A stretch of 64,000 nt of DNA, from NCBI RefSeq assembly GCF_007097525.1, contig NZ_VKDD01000005.1, positions 62,001 through 126,000 of the forward strand. The letters are read 5' to 3'. Position 1 is the stretch's first letter. Each line of letters starts with the position of its first letter. The notes beneath the pieces are model-generated. The model searched no databases, was not told the DNA's origin, and worked only from the letters and a program-made list of their open reading frames with translations. The translations under genes and the position numbers were made by a program. This stretch comes from Thalassomonas sp. M1454 (GTDB lineage: Bacteria; Pseudomonadota; Gammaproteobacteria; Enterobacterales; Alteromonadaceae). Positions 26,584 to 36,282 of the stretch are shown here, in pieces.

Positions 26584-27435
26584 CTAGTACGCAAAAAACT
26601 CTTTATCATCGCCAGGGATGTTAGGAAAGCGTCTATTTATCCAGTCTTCTTTAGCTTGTTTGATGCGCTCTTTTTTAAAAGAAACAAAGTTCCAATGTAT
26701 AAATGGAACTTGCTCAAATTTATCACCACCTAACATTACATAACGGCCATCAGTTGCAGAGCTAATTAAGCTGTCGCCTGGCTCTAATAAAATAAACTGA
26801 TTGGCAGCAAACGTTTCACCATTAATACTAACCTCACCACATACGGTAAAAATTGCCGTTTCTTGGTTTTGATCAGGAATTGTAACTTCACTGCCTTGAC
26901 TCGCGACTACATCAATATAAAACATTGGCGAATAGGTTTTCACTGGTGAGCTTAATCCATAAGCTTCCCCAACAACTAACCTCATCATTACCCCTTCATT
27001 AATAATATTAGGTAGTTGTTCTTTTTTAACATGGCTAAATGCGGGTTCTAATTCAGCTAAAGCTTCAGGTAATGCAACCCAACACTGCAAGCCACTAACA
27101 GAATGAGGATTAGCTCGCACTTCAAAACTTTCTCGCTCTGAATGCACAATACCTTTACCCGCTGTCATCCAATTAACATCACCTGGGGATATTTCTAAAT
27201 GATTACCTAATGAATCGCGATGTAAAATACGGCCATCAAACAAGTAGGTTAAGGTGGATAAGCCAATATGGGGATGTGGTTTAACATTAATTCCTTGTCC
27301 TGCGGGAAAACTACTAGGTCCCATCTGATCAAAAAAAATAAATGGTCCCACCATGCGCTTTTCTTGATGAGGCAAAATACGATTTACATCTAATCCGCCA
27401 ATATCATGTTGCGTTGCTTTAAGAACTTTAGCCAT
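26584..27435 (-). CDS. Pirin-family protein
   Basis: The 283-residue bicupin has the pirin pattern: VGPFIFFDQMGPSSF, KPHPHIGLSTLTYLFDG, HRDSLGN, and MTAGKGIVHSER. The His and Glu residues bind iron in the family. It is longer than the first pirin and belongs to the YhaK/PirA-like group. Two pirins within 2.8 kb, each beside a LysR gene, suggest a redox or aromatic-compound response. The function is not known. Confidence 0.88.
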   Translation of the reverse strand: MAKVLKATQHDIGGLDVNRILPHQEKRMVGPFIFFDQMGPSSFPAGQGINVKPHPHIGLSTLTYLFDGRILHRDSLGNHLEISPGDVNWMTAGKGIVHSERESFEVRANPHSVSGLQCWVALPEALAELEPAFSHVKKEQLPNIINEGVMMRLVVGEAYGLSSPVKTYSPMFYIDVVASQGSEVTIPDQNQETAIFTVCGEVSINGETFAANQFILLEPGDSLISSATDGRYVMLGGDKFEQVPFIHWNFVSFKKERIKQAKEDWINRRFPNIPGDDKEFFAY

Positions 27436-27555
27436 ATGCCTACCCTAATTACTTAAGTGATTGATTTAATATCGTTTAAGTTATTAAACAAACTAAAAAA
27501 ATTTATCAAAATGGGCTAAAGAGCACATTTTTCATTTGTACACCAACCACATTCA

Positions 27556-27570
27556 TTCTATTTAATAGAA
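27556..27570. promoter_or_regulatory. LysR-type T-N11-A palindrome upstream of the second pirin
   Basis: TTCTATTTAATAGAA is a 15-bp perfect palindrome about an odd centre, 120 bases upstream of the pirin start and 150 bases upstream of the small gene on the other strand. Confidence 0.45.
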
Positions 27571-27719
27571 CATATTATACCAAAATTACAAATTTTCAAT
27601 CGACTCAATAGGATTTAATATAGCCTCATCAAAGTAATAGTTAATTAGCGAAAGTAAACGCTAGTACTTATTTAACCTTATTAACATAAGTCCCTAACAG
27701 TGGGGCTTTAGGAATGAAA

Positions 27720-27962
27720 ATGAAAAAATTAACCATATTGAGTATTTTATCACTTGTTGTTGCTATTAACTGCCCAGCAAGCGAGCACAGCAATTTGAAA
27801 CTAGCTGAGAAATTAACAAAGGAATGTGTAGAGTTTAATGCTCATACGGATAAATTTAGCTCAAATAGCCAACCTCTTGAGTTTGCTTTAAAAGCCTACG
27901 CTGAGCCAACAAATAATGGCGGGTTAGCGGTGATGATGCAAACCAATGCTCGTGCGCTATAA
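27720..27962 (+). CDS. Small secreted protein of unknown function
   Basis: An 80-residue protein with a Lys-Lys start and hydrophobic stretch (KKLTILSILSLVVAINCPAS), a likely Sec signal, and a mature part of about 58 residues with one Cys. No family was recognised. The start at 27720 has AGGA six to seven bases upstream, better than the ATG at 27714. It may be a remnant of a longer protein, as the C terminus ends without a clear fold. Confidence 0.5.
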   Translation: MKKLTILSILSLVVAINCPASEHSNLKLAEKLTKECVEFNAHTDKFSSNSQPLEFALKAYAEPTNNGGLAVMMQTNARAL

Positions 27963-28146
27963 GTATTAACGAACTAGAAGCAACAATTGAATAGAGGGCT
28001 ATTTAGTCGCTAGGCAAGTAAGCAAGAGACTATTATCAAAATATTTGATAAATCGACCTATTAGTTTAAAATTATTTTTATCGATGACCTTGATTTTAAA
28101 ACAATTTTTAAACGACAATTTCAACGTTATGAATGAGTAAATTATT

Positions 28147-28767
28147 ATGCGCCAAATATTTAAAGCACTGATTTTACCTTTTATTATAACCTCTTTGTTA
28201 GCTGCGGGGGTTTTTCACACCATAAGAATCGATTACTTTATTTTAGAAAATCAACTGCGTGAAACGTCTCTCACAGAATTTTTGCAACAGTTATTTTTGT
28301 TAGTTAGTTTAAGTGTTTTTACATATTCGGCTCATAAAGATGAAAAAAGTAGACCGCTATATGTGCTAATTGCCGCATTTTTTGGCTGTATGTTGATACG
28401 TGAAATGGATTATTTCTTAGATATGATATTCCATGGTTTTTGGTTCTACCCAGCAATTTCAGTAGCTGTAATCGCTATAATTTACAGCGCGAGACACAAA
28501 AGCTGTTTAAATAAATCGGCACTCAAGTTTAGTCAAACCAATGCTTACTTTAATATACTCGTCGGCTTGGTGATTATTATGATTTTTAGTCGCTTATTAG
28601 GCTCTGGCGGGGCACTTTGGAAAGAGGTAATGCTTGATGATTATCGTCACCTTTATAAAACTATCATTCAAGAAGGTTTAGAGCTCTTTGGCTATATGTT
28701 TTTACTAGTAGGCTCTTTTCATCAACTTAGAATGATAAAAAAGCAATTTCCACAGAGAAATAAATAG
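28147..28767 (+). CDS. Polytopic membrane protein of unknown function
   Basis: The 206-residue protein has about six hydrophobic segments (~6-24, 45-62, 69-85, 96-112, 134-150, 174-192). Charged loop motifs include LIREMDYFLDMIFHGFW and a Glu-rich IIQEGLELFGY. No transporter or enzyme motif was recognised. It is monocistronic, 184 bases after the small secreted gene, and ends at a good terminator. Confidence 0.65.
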   Translation: MRQIFKALILPFIITSLLAAGVFHTIRIDYFILENQLRETSLTEFLQQLFLLVSLSVFTYSAHKDEKSRPLYVLIAAFFGCMLIREMDYFLDMIFHGFWFYPAISVAVIAIIYSARHKSCLNKSALKFSQTNAYFNILVGLVIIMIFSRLLGSGGALWKEVMLDDYRHLYKTIIQEGLELFGYMFLLVGSFHQLRMIKKQFPQRNK

Positions 28768-28781
28768 AGCATAAAAGTCAT

Positions 28782-28815
28782 TAAAGAGGGAGTTTTTAAA
28801 ACTCCCTCTTTATTT
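28782..28815 (+). terminator. Terminator after the membrane protein gene
   Basis: A 14-bp stem (TAAAGAGGGAGTTT / AAACTCCCTCTTTA) with a three-base loop and a T-rich tail; also usable for the convergent nemA. Confidence 0.8.
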
Positions 28816-28875
28816 GTATAGCAAATAATTTAAATTACCTATTAGAGCTATTTATAAGTATTTACTAACAACGAC

Positions 28876-29976
28876 TTACTTTTTAGTAAACCTTGGGTAA
28901 TCAGTTAAACCTTTTTCATCACCACCAAATAAAGTATTTGGATCGTGAGGAGCAAGCTCTTGACCATTCAAAATACGGCTAGGTAAATCTGGGTTAGCCA
29001 CAAATGGACGACCAAAAGCAACCATATCTGCTAGGCCATCTTTAATTGCTTGTACAGCTTTACCTGCATTGTAACGACCAGCGTAAATGATGATGCCTTT
29101 ATATGCTGCACGAATAGCCTGCTTAAATTCCAAAGGCGTATCTGGCGCATCATCCCAGTCAACTTCTGCAATGTGTAAGTAAACTATGTTTAGCTTATCT
29201 AATAATGCAGCGGCGGCAGTATAGGTTTCAATTGGATTAGCATCAACTGTACCATTTAATGAAGTAAACGGCGCTAAACGAACACCAACACGCTCTGCAC
29301 CAATAGCAGAAACCATAGCTTCAACCACTTCACCTAAAAAGCGTAAACGGTTCTCAACACTACCACCATATTCATCGGTACGGTTATTAGCTTCGGAGTC
29401 AATGAACTGATTAATTAAATAGCCATTTGCAGCATGTAATTCGATACCATCAAATCCAGCTTCAATCGCATTTAATGCAGCTTGGCGATATTCTTCGATC
29501 ACATCTTTAATGTCATCTTTTGTCATTTCGCGCGGCATAACCACATCAACAAAACCAGGTGCATCGCTGCCGTTATCAATAAATACTTGCACGTTTTCAG
29601 CTTTAAGTGCCGATGATGAAATAGGCTGCTTACCACCAATATTTTCAGGGTGAGTTACACGGCCAACGTGCCAAAGTTGGGCGAAAATAACGCCATCATT
29701 TGCATGTACAGCATCAGTGGTTTTCTTCCAACCAGCAATTTGCTCTTGCGTATAAATACCTGGAGTCCAAGCATAACCTTGGCCCATAGCTGAAATTTGT
29801 GTGCCTTCTGCAACAATAAGTCCAGCTGATGCACGTTGTCCATAATATGTCGCCATTATGTCATTAGCCGTATTACCCGGCTGACTTGCACGCGAGCGTG
29901 TCATTGGTGGCATAACAATGCGGTTCTTAAGGGATAAGTTACCTAAGTCAACTTTAGTAAATAATGAGTCTTGCAT
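28876..29976 (-). CDS. nemA: Old Yellow Enzyme-family alkene/N-ethylmaleimide reductase
   Basis: The 366-residue FMN TIM barrel matches NemA: KNRIVMPPMTRSRA, IFAQLWHVGRVTHP, FDGIELHAANGYLINQFIDSEANNRTDEYGGSVENR, and AFGRPFVANPDLP. His and Asn in ELHAANGY bind the substrate carbonyl, and Tyr after it donates the proton. It reduces activated C=C bonds and electrophiles with NADPH. It is preceded by gloA (22 bases), so the pair probably forms an electrophile/methylglyoxal response unit as in E. coli nemRA-gloA. No nemR gene is beside it. Confidence 0.9.
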   Translation of the reverse strand: MQDSLFTKVDLGNLSLKNRIVMPPMTRSRASQPGNTANDIMATYYGQRASAGLIVAEGTQISAMGQGYAWTPGIYTQEQIAGWKKTTDAVHANDGVIFAQLWHVGRVTHPENIGGKQPISSSALKAENVQVFIDNGSDAPGFVDVVMPREMTKDDIKDVIEEYRQAALNAIEAGFDGIELHAANGYLINQFIDSEANNRTDEYGGSVENRLRFLGEVVEAMVSAIGAERVGVRLAPFTSLNGTVDANPIETYTAAAALLDKLNIVYLHIAEVDWDDAPDTPLEFKQAIRAAYKGIIIYAGRYNAGKAVQAIKDGLADMVAFGRPFVANPDLPSRILNGQELAPHDPNTLFGGDEKGLTDYPRFTKK

Positions 29977-29998
29977 AATAATATTCCTCTAGTGCTAC

Positions 29999-30385
29999 TT
30001 AAGAGCCGGTTTGGATAAGTTCAATTGGGTATCCGTCAGGATCGTTAACGAATGCTATGTGGGTCGTGCCGCCTTTCATAGGACCGGCTTCACGAGTAAC
30101 GTTACCGCCGAGTGCTTTGATGTTGTCACACAGTGTATAAATATCATCAGCCCCAATCGCTAAATGGCCAAAAGCATTTCCCATTTCATACTCATTGGTA
30201 TCCCAATTATGAGTTAATTCAATAGTTGCAGCATTTGGTTGATCTTCATAACCAACAAATACTAAGGTGTATCTATACTCGGTATTTTCAAATCGATTTA
30301 ATAACGACATGCCCAATACTTTGGTATAAAACTCAATAGACTTTTCTAAATCAGTAACTCTGATCATAGTGTGTAATAATTTCAT
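29999..30385 (-). CDS. gloA: Lactoylglutathione lyase (glyoxalase I)
   Basis: The 128-residue VOC protein matches Glo[58 protein letters not shown]. Metal ligands are His near residue 5, Glu in TIELTH, His in GHLAI and Glu in PIELIQ. It converts the methylglyoxal-glutathione hemithioacetal to lactoylglutathione. The ATG at 30385 is preferred over the TTG three bases upstream. Confidence 0.92.
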   Translation of the reverse strand: MKLLHTMIRVTDLEKSIEFYTKVLGMSLLNRFENTEYRYTLVFVGYEDQPNAATIELTHNWDTNEYEMGNAFGHLAIGADDIYTLCDNIKALGGNVTREAGPMKGGTTHIAFVNDPDGYPIELIQTGS

Positions 30386-30505
30386 CAATAGCCCTTACAA
30401 TCTAAAACGATAAAAGCATGATGAAGAGAAATATTCACGTTGGTCATGCTTAATTTGTTAACTAATTATAGACAAGCAAACGAGTAATAAAAAAATTATT
30501 GTTTC

Positions 30506-30520
30506 TTATCAATTTGATAA
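30506..30520. promoter_or_regulatory. Palindrome upstream of gloA-nemA
   Basis: TTATCAATTTGATAA is a 15-bp perfect odd palindrome of the LysR T-N11-A shape, 121 bases upstream of gloA. No dedicated regulator lies beside it. Confidence 0.4.
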
Positions 30521-30573
30521 AAAATTGTTATGCATTAATAAATATCTACCTCTTTTTAGCTTTAAATTTCCCA

Positions 30574-30605
30574 TAAAAAAAGGCGAAGCAACTAATTGCT
30601 TCGCC
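30574..30605 (-). terminator. Terminator of the kdgK-eda unit
   Basis: GGCGAAGCAA pairs with TTGCTTCGCC across a four-base loop, and on the minus strand a run of T follows. Two small palindromes (30611-30626 and 30625-30642, the latter TTTTGCTCTAGAGCAAAA) lie between this and the eda stop. Confidence 0.8.
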
Positions 30606-30652
30606 CTTTAAACTCTGGGGAGAGTTTTGCTCTAGAGCAAAAAATAAATTAC

Positions 30653-31270
30653 TTATTTATTTGCTTCAATACAGGCTTGAGTAATCGCATTCCAATCACC
30701 TTTTTCAACCCATTCTTTTTTAGCTACCCAAGTACCACCTACAGCAAAACAATTGCTAAGAGATAAGTAATCAGCTTTGTTTTCTAAGGTAACGCCACCC
30801 GTTGGGCAAAATTTGATATCTTGGAAAATAGAAGATAACGCAGCAATAAATGGCGCACCACCAGATAAAGAAGCAGGGAATAATTTAAGCTCTTGATAGC
30901 CAAACTCACGGGCCATTAATATCTCACCAGTATTAGATACACCAGGAAGTACCGGCAAACCACAGTCAGCTAGATAACCAAGTAATCGCTCTGATACTGC
31001 TGGAGTAATAATAAAATCAGCACCGGCATCAACAGCCTGCTGCAATATAGTTTCATTGGTAATAGTACCCGCACCAACGATTAGGTTTGGTAGTGCTTTT
31101 TTAATTGCCGTTAGAGCCTCAAGAGAAGCTTCAGTTCTTAATACAACTTCGATTAAAGTTAAACCGGCATCAGCCATAGCCGTTGCAATTTTTACGCCTT
31201 GCTCTGCACTATCTGCTTGAATGATAGGCAAAAGGGTTTGTGACCCCATCAAGGATTTGAAAGATTTCAT
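30653..31270 (-). CDS. eda: 2-keto-3-deoxy-6-phosphogluconate aldolase
   Basis: The 205-residue class I aldolase has Glu41 in LIEVVLRTEAS, the Schiff-base Lys129 in ELKLFPAS, and the CPTGGV phosphate-binding segment. It splits KDPG into pyruvate and glyceraldehyde-3-phosphate, the final step of alginate breakdown here. The copy belongs to the alginate locus (50 bases after kdgK) and may be separate from an Entner-Doudoroff eda elsewhere in the genome. Confidence 0.93.
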   Translation of the reverse strand: MKSFKSLMGSQTLLPIIQADSAEQGVKIATAMADAGLTLIEVVLRTEASLEALTAIKKALPNLIVGAGTITNETILQQAVDAGADFIITPAVSERLLGYLADCGLPVLPGVSNTGEILMAREFGYQELKLFPASLSGGAPFIAALSSIFQDIKFCPTGGVTLENKADYLSLSNCFAVGGTWVAKKEWVEKGDWNAITQACIEANK

Positions 31271-31320
31271 TATGTAGACCTTTTAGCAAAGCACCGAACT
31301 TAGGTGCAATGAGTGAGTAA

Positions 31321-32265
31321 TTAAATTAAATGGGTTTGAGTAAATTCAGTAAAACTTTGTTTTTCAACAATTGCGCCTTTATGCTGAATAACAAAACCAG
31401 CAGCTTTTGAGGCCATATCAATTGCTTTTATTATCGACTTGCCGTTTAGCCTTGCGCCTAAATAAGCACCGTTAAACGAATCGCCTGCAGATGTTGTATC
31501 TACGACATTTTGCACCGGAGTAATATGGTGCTGCTCAGTTACGCCTTGCACAACACTAATGACTGTTTCAGGGCCATTTTTAACAATAATTTCGTCTATT
31601 TGGTAAGGGGCTAAAAACTGATTAACTTGATCAAAATTATCCATACCATAGAGGCTATTAAAGTCATCTATACCAGGTAATAGCATATCCGATTGGCTAA
31701 ATGCTTTATCAAATTGCTCTTTTGCTTGTGCTTCATTTTTCCATAAACGAGGACGATAATTAGGGTCGAAAACGATTTGCACACCTGCACTTTTCAGCTT
31801 TGTAACTAGATCCCAAAACTTTGCTCTTGCATCAGCTTCAACCACAGCAAGTGATATACCCGAGAAAAAGAACATATCCCCTTTCGCTAGCTCAGCTACG
31901 GTGTCCTCATCTATGTGCTGCATAGTTTTACGAGCCGCTGAATCGTTACGCCAATAAGTAAAACTACGCTCTCCCTCGTCATCGAGTTGTATCGAGTACA
32001 AGCCTGGTATTTTATCTTCTGATTTGAAAACAAATTCAGTTGCTATGTTTTCATTCTCAAAATATTGGATCATATCCAAACTAAATTGATCTTTACCAAC
32101 AGCGGTAACTAAATTCACTTTTACATCAGTAAAAATGCGTTTTAGATAAACTGCTGTGTTAAAAACATCACCAGCAAATGACTGCTTCATGGTATTAGCT
32201 AACTCGCCCTTTTCAGCGCTCATTAGCTCAATCATACATTCGCCGAATAAAAAAATGTTTTTCAT
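31321..32265 (-). CDS. kdgK: 2-keto-3-deoxygluconate kinase
   Basis: The 314-residue PfkB-family kinase has an N-terminal GECMIELM, a mid-region VTAVGKDQFS and the C-terminal catalytic motif DTTSAGDSFNGAYLGARL with its Asp base. It phosphorylates KDG to KDPG with ATP. Together with eda it forms the downstream half of the alginate unit. A strong hairpin separates it from the MFS gene, so it may be expressed at a different level. Confidence 0.9.
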   Translation of the reverse strand: MKNIFLFGECMIELMSAEKGELANTMKQSFAGDVFNTAVYLKRIFTDVKVNLVTAVGKDQFSLDMIQYFENENIATEFVFKSEDKIPGLYSIQLDDEGERSFTYWRNDSAARKTMQHIDEDTVAELAKGDMFFFSGISLAVVEADARAKFWDLVTKLKSAGVQIVFDPNYRPRLWKNEAQAKEQFDKAFSQSDMLLPGIDDFNSLYGMDNFDQVNQFLAPYQIDEIIVKNGPETVISVVQGVTEQHHITPVQNVVDTTSAGDSFNGAYLGARLNGKSIIKAIDMASKAAGFVIQHKGAIVEKQSFTEFTQTHLI

Positions 32266-32299
32266 TACAAAGCCTTATTCACTTTTATTAGATTTATTA

Positions 32300-32330
32300 A
32301 AATGACTCGATAAAGGCTATCGAGTCATTT
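32300..32330. other. Intercistronic hairpin between MFS permease and kdgK
   Basis: A 13-bp perfect stem (AAATGACTCGATA / TATCGAGTCATTT) with a five-base loop. The minus-strand tail is only moderately T-rich, so partial termination or mRNA processing is possible. Confidence 0.6.
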
Positions 32331-32336
32331 CAAACT

Positions 32337-33644
32337 TTACTTCTTTAAACTTTTAAGAGGTTCGATTTTTGGAATAAGAACCCAAACAGCAAGCATCGCA
32401 GTAATTGCTAAACCAGCACCAATAACAAATGCAGGAGTGTAGTTACCATCAGCAGTTAGCATAGGTACTAAAGCTGTTAACCCTAATGCACCTAATTTAG
32501 CTGCCATACCTGAGAAACCAGCAAGTGTACCAACGGCTTTCTTACCAAATAAATCACTAGGTAATGTTTGCACGTTACCGATAGCTGTTTGGAAGCCAAA
32601 TAAGATAACAGCCATGATCATTACTGCTGAAGTAGGACCGCCTGGGTTTGCCATCATCAATAATGCAGGTAGCATAATTAGACAGCCTAAGGTAATCGTT
32701 AACTTACGTGTTTTGTCTGTATTCCAACCCGCTTTGATACGATTTTGCGCAAGCAAGCCACCAAACCAAGCACCAAACATTGCACCAACGTAAGGAACCC
32801 AACCATAAATACCGATTGATTTAACATCCATCGCGTAAACTTCGTTTAGGTAGATAGGGATCCAGAAAACAAATAACCACCAAATAGGATCGATTGCAGC
32901 AGAGGCAATAATTACACCCCAACTTTGCTTACGAGAAAGTAATTCACCTGTAGAAGGGTTGTATTCATCTTCTTCACAAACAGCTTCTGATTGCGAGTCT
33001 GAATTTTTTTGACCTGTTAAAATATAGTCACGCTCTTCATCTGTGATCCAAGGATGTGAACCAGGTGGAGCTTTAACAATAATCAACCAAGGAATAAGCC
33101 ATAATAAGCCAACTAAACCAATGATAATAAATACCATTTTCCAGCTAAAGAACACGGTTAAATAAGCAATAAGAGGGATTGCAATAATACCGCCAATGGC
33201 AGCACCAGAGTTGAATATACCTTGTGCTAAAGCGCGCTCTTTGGTTGGGAACCAATCGGCATTACTTTTAGCAGCGCCCGGCCAGTTACCCGCTTCAGCA
33301 ACACCTAAAACAGCGCGAACAACAGCAAAACTTAATGCACCTTGAGCAAATGCATGGGCTGCAGTTGCAAGTGACCAAACACCAATAGATAACACAAAAC
33401 CTAAACGAGTGCCGACCCAGTCAAAAATCTTACCAAAGATGGCTTGACCAAAAGCATAAGATAAGATGAATACGATAGAGATATTTGCATAAATTTGCTT
33501 ACGCTCTAAAGCTGATTCATCAGGAAAAAGTTCTTCAACAATATCAGGCCAAAGTACACTTAAAGCTGATCTGTCTATATAGTTTATCACTGTGGCTAGT
33601 GCGATTAACGCAATTACCCACCAACGTAACCCTTGCATTTTCAT
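32337..33644 (-). CDS. MFS permease (anion/hexuronate type), probable monouronate importer
   Basis: The 435-residue transporter has about 12 membrane helices and the ACS-family start (WWVIALIALATVINYIDRSALSVLWP), with AEAGNWPGAAKSNADWFP resembling ExuT-type hexuronate carriers. It probably brings the unsaturated uronate or DEH released by PL17 across the inner membrane. Its start overlaps the kdgF stop by one base (TAATG), implying coupled expression. The substrate is inferred from context. Confidence 0.85.
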   Translation of the reverse strand: MKMQGLRWWVIALIALATVINYIDRSALSVLWPDIVEELFPDESALERKQIYANISIVFILSYAFGQAIFGKIFDWVGTRLGFVLSIGVWSLATAAHAFAQGALSFAVVRAVLGVAEAGNWPGAAKSNADWFPTKERALAQGIFNSGAAIGGIIAIPLIAYLTVFFSWKMVFIIIGLVGLLWLIPWLIIVKAPPGSHPWITDEERDYILTGQKNSDSQSEAVCEEDEYNPSTGELLSRKQSWGVIIASAAIDPIWWLFVFWIPIYLNEVYAMDVKSIGIYGWVPYVGAMFGAWFGGLLAQNRIKAGWNTDKTRKLTITLGCLIMLPALLMMANPGGPTSAVMIMAVILFGFQTAIGNVQTLPSDLFGKKAVGTLAGFSGMAAKLGALGLTALVPMLTADGNYTPAFVIGAGLAITAMLAVWVLIPKIEPLKSLKK

Positions 33645-34042
33645 TATTTAATCTCCGCTGGTTTGGCATTAAGTTTTTCTATATCGATATTATCGAATGT
33701 ACCTTCAGGTAAAAAATCTTCACGTGGCGGACTAAATGTATCGATTAAAATACCGCCATCAGGACAAGTCGCACCATGGTCAGCCCACGGTGGGATCAAA
33801 CAGCTGTCCCCGGCTTTCATAATTGTCGTTACACCGTCAATGTTAAAGTGAAATTCACCTTCAACAACATAAGTAACTTGAGAATGTCTGTGCCTATGGT
33901 TGTAACCAATAGCTCCCTTATCAAACCAAATTTTAACGGCCATCAACTCATGGTTATAACCTAACATTTGACGTTTTAAGCCACCGCCTAGGTCTTCGAT
34001 TTCAGTTTCGTCGCCAGATAAAAAGTGAGCACTTTGACTCAT
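33644..34042 (-). CDS. kdgF: KdgF-type cupin, unsaturated uronate linearising enzyme
   Basis: The 132-residue single cupin has metal-binding residues in NHRHRHSQVTYVVEGEFHF and PPWADHGATCP, matching KdgF. KdgF turns the 4,5-unsaturated monouronate into the linear ketouronate DEH (alginate) or DKI (pectin). It sits between PL17 and the MFS gene in one tight unit (14 bases and an overlap), as in other alginate loci. No signal peptide is seen, so it acts in the cytoplasm. Confidence 0.88.
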   Translation of the reverse strand: MSQSAHFLSGDETEIEDLGGGLKRQMLGYNHELMAVKIWFDKGAIGYNHRHRHSQVTYVVEGEFHFNIDGVTTIMKAGDSCLIPPWADHGATCPDGGILIDTFSPPREDFLPEGTFDNIDIEKLNAKPAEIK

Positions 34043-34056
34043 AATAATTCCCCTAC

Positions 34057-36273
34057 TTACTTCTGTGATGGTAATTTAAAAAGATTAAATCGCCCGTTGA
34101 ATTTATATTCAACTTGTTGATATTTGAATGTTGATTTCTCGCTAGTATTATTATTAATCGCGAGTAAATACTGCGCACCGTTTTTAAGCTGTACTGTAAC
34201 TAAGCTAATGTTATTAACTTGCTCAAAACTTAAATTTGATACTTTTGGATTAGCAGACAAAGTATATTCTTTAGATGGGTTATACTCGCCGTGTGGTTCT
34301 AATACGCTAACAAAGCGATGATTTTTTACCGCATTTTTACGGTAAATAAAGCCAGACTCATTGCGTAAATTAAAGTTAGGATCATTTGCTCCAACACGGG
34401 TAAATAACGCATCAGTACTGCCATCTACAAGAGATGATTGTGTATAGAACCTACCGTTATCATTTAACCACGTAATTTGCGCTATGCCAGCTTTAGGTGT
34501 TGCTTGTCCGGTTAGCCATAAATGCTGGTAACCATTGTTATTACCAAGCGCTTTTAAGTTATTGCCAAAACCCGCCATGGTGAAATTGCTATCAATAAAA
34601 TGACCATGATAATGCACAGGTAAATCTAACTGATGCACCTCTTCACTGGTTACTTCAAAGATATCGAACGCTAGTGGTTTATCAATTTCAGGCAATTTAA
34701 CTAACGCCAGAGTACGTAACAGGTTAACGCCTTTATAAGCTGTGTCTATTTGTGCAGAAGAAACACTACCTTGAGCATTGTTTTCAAAAAACAATAGCTC
34801 TGGGTGGTTTGCATTACCCACTTCAACATCACCTAAGAAATGACTTTTCTCGTCAACAACAACGGTATTATGAGCAACCGTTTGTTTAGCGTAAGAGTCG
34901 TTTTCGGGTAAATAACGGCCACCAAATTTGGCTTCTACATTAAGAAAACGTGCCGCGCCATAATCAGATACAATTTCAGCGCCATTATCATAGAATTGCC
35001 ATGTTAATTTATCAAAATGACCATGACCTAAACCCTGTGCAGCAGGTTTAAATAATAAGGCTTGTTCACCGCGAGATTCTTGGCGCATGATCACTAACGC
35101 ACCTTGCTTGCCATTAGCGCCATCACCAAAAGCTACCGACTTAAATTTGTAAGGTGTGGCTAAGTTTGCATCTAAAGCATTTGCTACTTTAAGGCCATCA
35201 CCGGTTAAAATAATTTGCCCTTGTTGCTTAGCTATATCTAAAAGACCTGTGTCTTGAGTAAAGCCATAAGCAACCGTTACACCATTAACAAGCTCGATAG
35301 TATCAATGCCTTTACTTTTAATGGCATCATTAATTGGATAAAACAATTTGTTGTAGCTTAATTGAATCGTAGTATCTATAGCCTTAATAATAATACCGTT
35401 GCGGTGTTCAAATATTTTTCGCTCGGGTTGGTTATTTTGAATCGCCTTAGCAAAAGTAATAAATGGCAATAAAGCGAAACGTTGGTAATACGGCCCTTCA
35501 TTGTAATAACCTTCAGGCGAGAAAAGCTCATCTAGTTGACGTAAGAAACCACCTTTACCTGACTTTTCTAAATCAAGTAATGCCTTTTCTACGTATTCAG
35601 GTTCATTTAACACATAGCCAGCCATACCAACACCAGCGGCAGCCCACGTACCGTGATTATGTACCTTGTTAAATGTAGAAGGTTGGCCTTCAGATAAAAA
35701 TAGCGAAACTGGCTTTAAAAGCTTGCTCTCAATGGTTGCAATCTCATCAGCAGATAAAGAATCTAGGATAAGATCGTAAGCCTGAATGGTATGAACAAGC
35801 CACATTGCTTCATTAAGACTTTGCCAAAATAACTTGCCTGGATTTTGCTTATTAAGTTTACGCTTAGGGTGTACATCAAGCGTAGGGTACAACTTGGCAT
35901 ACTCTAAAAGCATATCGCGTACATAATTGGCGTACTTTTTATCTTCACTTAACTGGTAAATAACCCCTGCATTGTACATTAAAAGATAGTTTTTCTTATG
36001 GCGTTCATGAGTTGGACCACCGCCACCATCTTTAGGTACAGGCACCTTAATCGTCTGACTAATTTGCTCGTCAACTGATGCTTTGGTCTCTAAATAAGCT
36101 TTAGCGAAACTTCCCGGCTCTTTAATAGCACTTTGCATTAAAGGGATGTCATCTTGGCTAATAACTAAGTTAGGGCTTACTCGCGCCACACTTTGACTAC
36201 ATGAAAAAGTAAGTACTAAAAAACAAGTAACAAGTGCTTTAACATTCATTTTTTTATAAAAACCGTTCAACAT
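34057..36273 (-). CDS. PL17 oligoalginate lyase
   Basis: The 738-residue protein has a hydrophobic N-terminal export segment (residues ~10-30, with a Cys at 25 that is a poor lipobox), an alpha/alpha toroid (~50-380) and a C-terminal beta-sheet domain. Key PL17 segments are NKVHNHGTWAAAGVGMAGY (Asn/His ~205-207) and GYYNEGPYYQR (Tyr ~256-263), corresponding to the catalytic His and Tyr of the family. It degrades alginate oligomers exolytically to unsaturated monouronate in the periplasm. It begins nine bases after the PL6 stop. Confidence 0.92.
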   Translation of the reverse strand: MLNGFYKKMNVKALVTCFLVLTFSCSQSVARVSPNLVISQDDIPLMQSAIKEPGSFAKAYLETKASVDEQISQTIKVPVPKDGGGGPTHERHKKNYLLMYNAGVIYQLSEDKKYANYVRDMLLEYAKLYPTLDVHPKRKLNKQNPGKLFWQSLNEAMWLVHTIQAYDLILDSLSADEIATIESKLLKPVSLFLSEGQPSTFNKVHNHGTWAAAGVGMAGYVLNEPEYVEKALLDLEKSGKGGFLRQLDELFSPEGYYNEGPYYQRFALLPFITFAKAIQNNQPERKIFEHRNGIIIKAIDTTIQLSYNKLFYPINDAIKSKGIDTIELVNGVTVAYGFTQDTGLLDIAKQQGQIILTGDGLKVANALDANLATPYKFKSVAFGDGANGKQGALVIMRQESRGEQALLFKPAAQGLGHGHFDKLTWQFYDNGAEIVSDYGAARFLNVEAKFGGRYLPENDSYAKQTVAHNTVVVDEKSHFLGDVEVGNANHPELLFFENNAQGSVSSAQIDTAYKGVNLLRTLALVKLPEIDKPLAFDIFEVTSEEVHQLDLPVHYHGHFIDSNFTMAGFGNNLKALGNNNGYQHLWLTGQATPKAGIAQITWLNDNGRFYTQSSLVDGSTDALFTRVGANDPNFNLRNESGFIYRKNAVKNHRFVSVLEPHGEYNPSKEYTLSANPKVSNLSFEQVNNISLVTVQLKNGAQYLLAINNNTSEKSTFKYQQVEYKFNGRFNLFKLPSQK

Positions 36274-36282
36274 AATTTCTAC

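Noticed and set aside
30613-30642. Second terminator or operator after eda
   Set aside because: The small palindromes (including TTTTGCTCTAGAGCAAAA) lie between the eda stop and a better terminator; there is no independent evidence of function.
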